64,000 bases of DNA from CAZHZT01 sp964537285 (lineage in GTDB: Bacteria > Bacteroidota > Bacteroidia > Chitinophagales > Saprospiraceae), in contig CAZHZT010000002.1 of NCBI GenBank assembly GCA_964537285.1, forward strand, positions 1-64,000, written 5' to 3'. Each line of letters begins with the position of its first letter. Within the stretch, counting starts at the first letter, position 1. Below, in pieces: positions 63,158-64,000 of this stretch. The position numbers were made by a program, and so were the translations under genes. Under the pieces are notes generated by a model that was not told the DNA's origin, ran no database searches, and saw nothing but the letters and a program-made list of their open reading frames with translations.

Positions 63158-63985
63158 ATGGAAAAGCAAGATTTTTATATAGGCTGGCAGAAGAAAATGC
63201 CAAAAACTTATCAAAAGCAGATAAGGCCTTTTGTTATAGGCCTGTCAATTATTATTCCATTGCTTGGTTTGGGTTTGGTGATGAGCCAGCGAGGGTTTTT
63301 ACCTTCTGTTTTTGAGTTTGGCCAGGAGCGGTCTGTTGAAGGATGGTTGTTAAAAGAACCTGTTCCTATGATTAGTATCAAGGCGGGCAGAGACCGGGAC
63401 GGTAATTTGGTTCGCCAGGATCTTCTGTTAGTTGGGTTCGGAAAAACCGGCGCTGAGGCCACCATTGAAAGTATGGAGAAAGAGGCTGGGGGAGATTTAA
63501 ATCGAAGGCATGTAAAGTTAAAAGGTACATTGTTTTACTATGATGGATGTGGAGCTTTAGAGTTAACTAGTGGAAAGGATGCTTTGGAGCAACTTTTTGA
63601 CGATTATATGCCAGGTACAGCTCCTTTGGAAAAAAAAGAAAAGCAGGCGGTATTCGGAGAAATAGCAGATCCAAAGTGTTTTTTTGGTGTGATGAAGCCA
63701 GGTTTTGGTAAGCCTCACAGGGCTTGTGCGATTAATTGCATAAATGGAGGTGTTCCTCCTATTTTACGAAGCCATAGTAAAGAGGGGCAAACCAATTACT
63801 ATATTGTTCTGGATGCAAATGGTAAACCTGTCAACAAAGAGATACTTCCATACGTTGGCGATTATGTACGATTATGTGGAGTAGGCCATCGCCGAAATAA
63901 TTGGGACTATATTTTCCTTGAGCCTGAAGAAGGCTTATTGAGTATAACGACCACTTCTTTTAAGAAATTACCAAGATGCAAATAA
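63158..63985 (+). CDS. Membrane-anchored protein with conserved Cys/His motif, function unknown
   Basis: 275 residues: one helix near 27-45, then a domain probably outside the membrane. Residues 168-205 have a striking pattern with D171-P-K-C174, PHRAC (H187, R188, C190), C194 and GGVPP, which I take to be a metal- or cofactor-binding or redox site. A further cysteine lies in RLCGVGH near 248. The position 18 bases after the Rieske fusion gene suggests it is an electron-transfer partner. The end at 63985 is complete; nothing follows before the window edge. Confidence 0.7.
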   Translation: MEKQDFYIGWQKKMPKTYQKQIRPFVIGLSIIIPLLGLGLVMSQRGFLPSVFEFGQERSVEGWLLKEPVPMISIKAGRDRDGNLVRQDLLLVGFGKTGAEATIESMEKEAGGDLNRRHVKLKGTLFYYDGCGALELTSGKDALEQLFDDYMPGTAPLEKKEKQAVFGEIADPKCFFGVMKPGFGKPHRACAINCINGGVPPILRSHSKEGQTNYYIVLDANGKPVNKEILPYVGDYVRLCGVGHRRNNWDYIFLEPEEGLLSITTTSFKKLPRCK

Positions 63986-64000
63986 GGGATAAATAAAGGC

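Overview
The window is one scaffold piece (it contains a 100-base run of N) from a bacterium of the phylum Bacteroidota. Support: a gliding lipoprotein GldH, a DUF5723 outer-membrane protein, a YpdA-type bacillithiol disulfide reductase, a GldH/GrpE/DnaJ neighbourhood, genes without Shine-Dalgarno sequences, and several upstream regions with the Bacteroidota -7 box TAnnTTTG. The protein set suits a free-living aerobic member of the Saprospiria, but that rank is only an inference. No rRNA, tRNA, CRISPR array, prophage or intact insertion sequence was found.

Layout: 0.1-2.5 kb, a nucleoside-type MFS transporter and an Rpn-family nuclease whose 69-bp tandem repeat is broken by the assembly gap. 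2.8-9.0 kb, a complete SUF iron-sulfur operon (sufB-C-D-S-E, a DUF59 gene, and an Rrf2 regulator with three cysteines). 9.1-12.8 kb, an FkbM methyltransferase, a Wzz-like chain-length protein and an O-antigen ligase-like protein. 13-21.5 kb, housekeeping genes (ileS, rho, serS, a zinc peptidase, frr). 21.9-29.9 kb, a sulfur-oxidation block: persulfide dioxygenase-rhodanese, SulP permease, a fused FeS/NrfD-type anchor subunit and a cytoplasmic molybdopterin oxidoreductase resembling SoeABC sulfite dehydrogenase. 30-34.3 kb, a Tat-exported IorAB-type molybdenum hydroxylase and a Tat-exported class V aminotransferase. 34.6-41.2 kb, an ECF sigma factor with a small anti-sigma-like protein, grpE-dnaJ, gldH and a seven-heme TPR cytochrome. 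41.4-48.6 kb, a minus-strand run: carB, pterin dehydratase, M42 peptidase, comF, DUF5723. 48.7-57.8 kb, a TPM protein, a glycine-betaine-type ABC transporter, alkaline phosphatase, dprA, an SH3 protein, a glucosaminidase and ypdA. 57.9-61.1 kb, an ECF sigma factor and two glycosyl-transfer genes. 61.4-64 kb, a four-gene membrane redox cluster (small membrane protein, anchored protein, ferric-reductase-like/Rieske fusion, Cys/His-motif protein).

The most unusual feature lies between the genes. Many intergenic gaps hold long, near-perfect hairpins, and most fall into about seven dispersed families (called A to H here). Within families the stem sequence changes while pairing is kept; some arms run across stop codons; loops occur in both orientations relative to their arms; one element carries a second 183-bp palindrome flanked by a TA duplication; and one hairpin is built of AACGGNN heptads. 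This collection is the best candidate for something undescribed.
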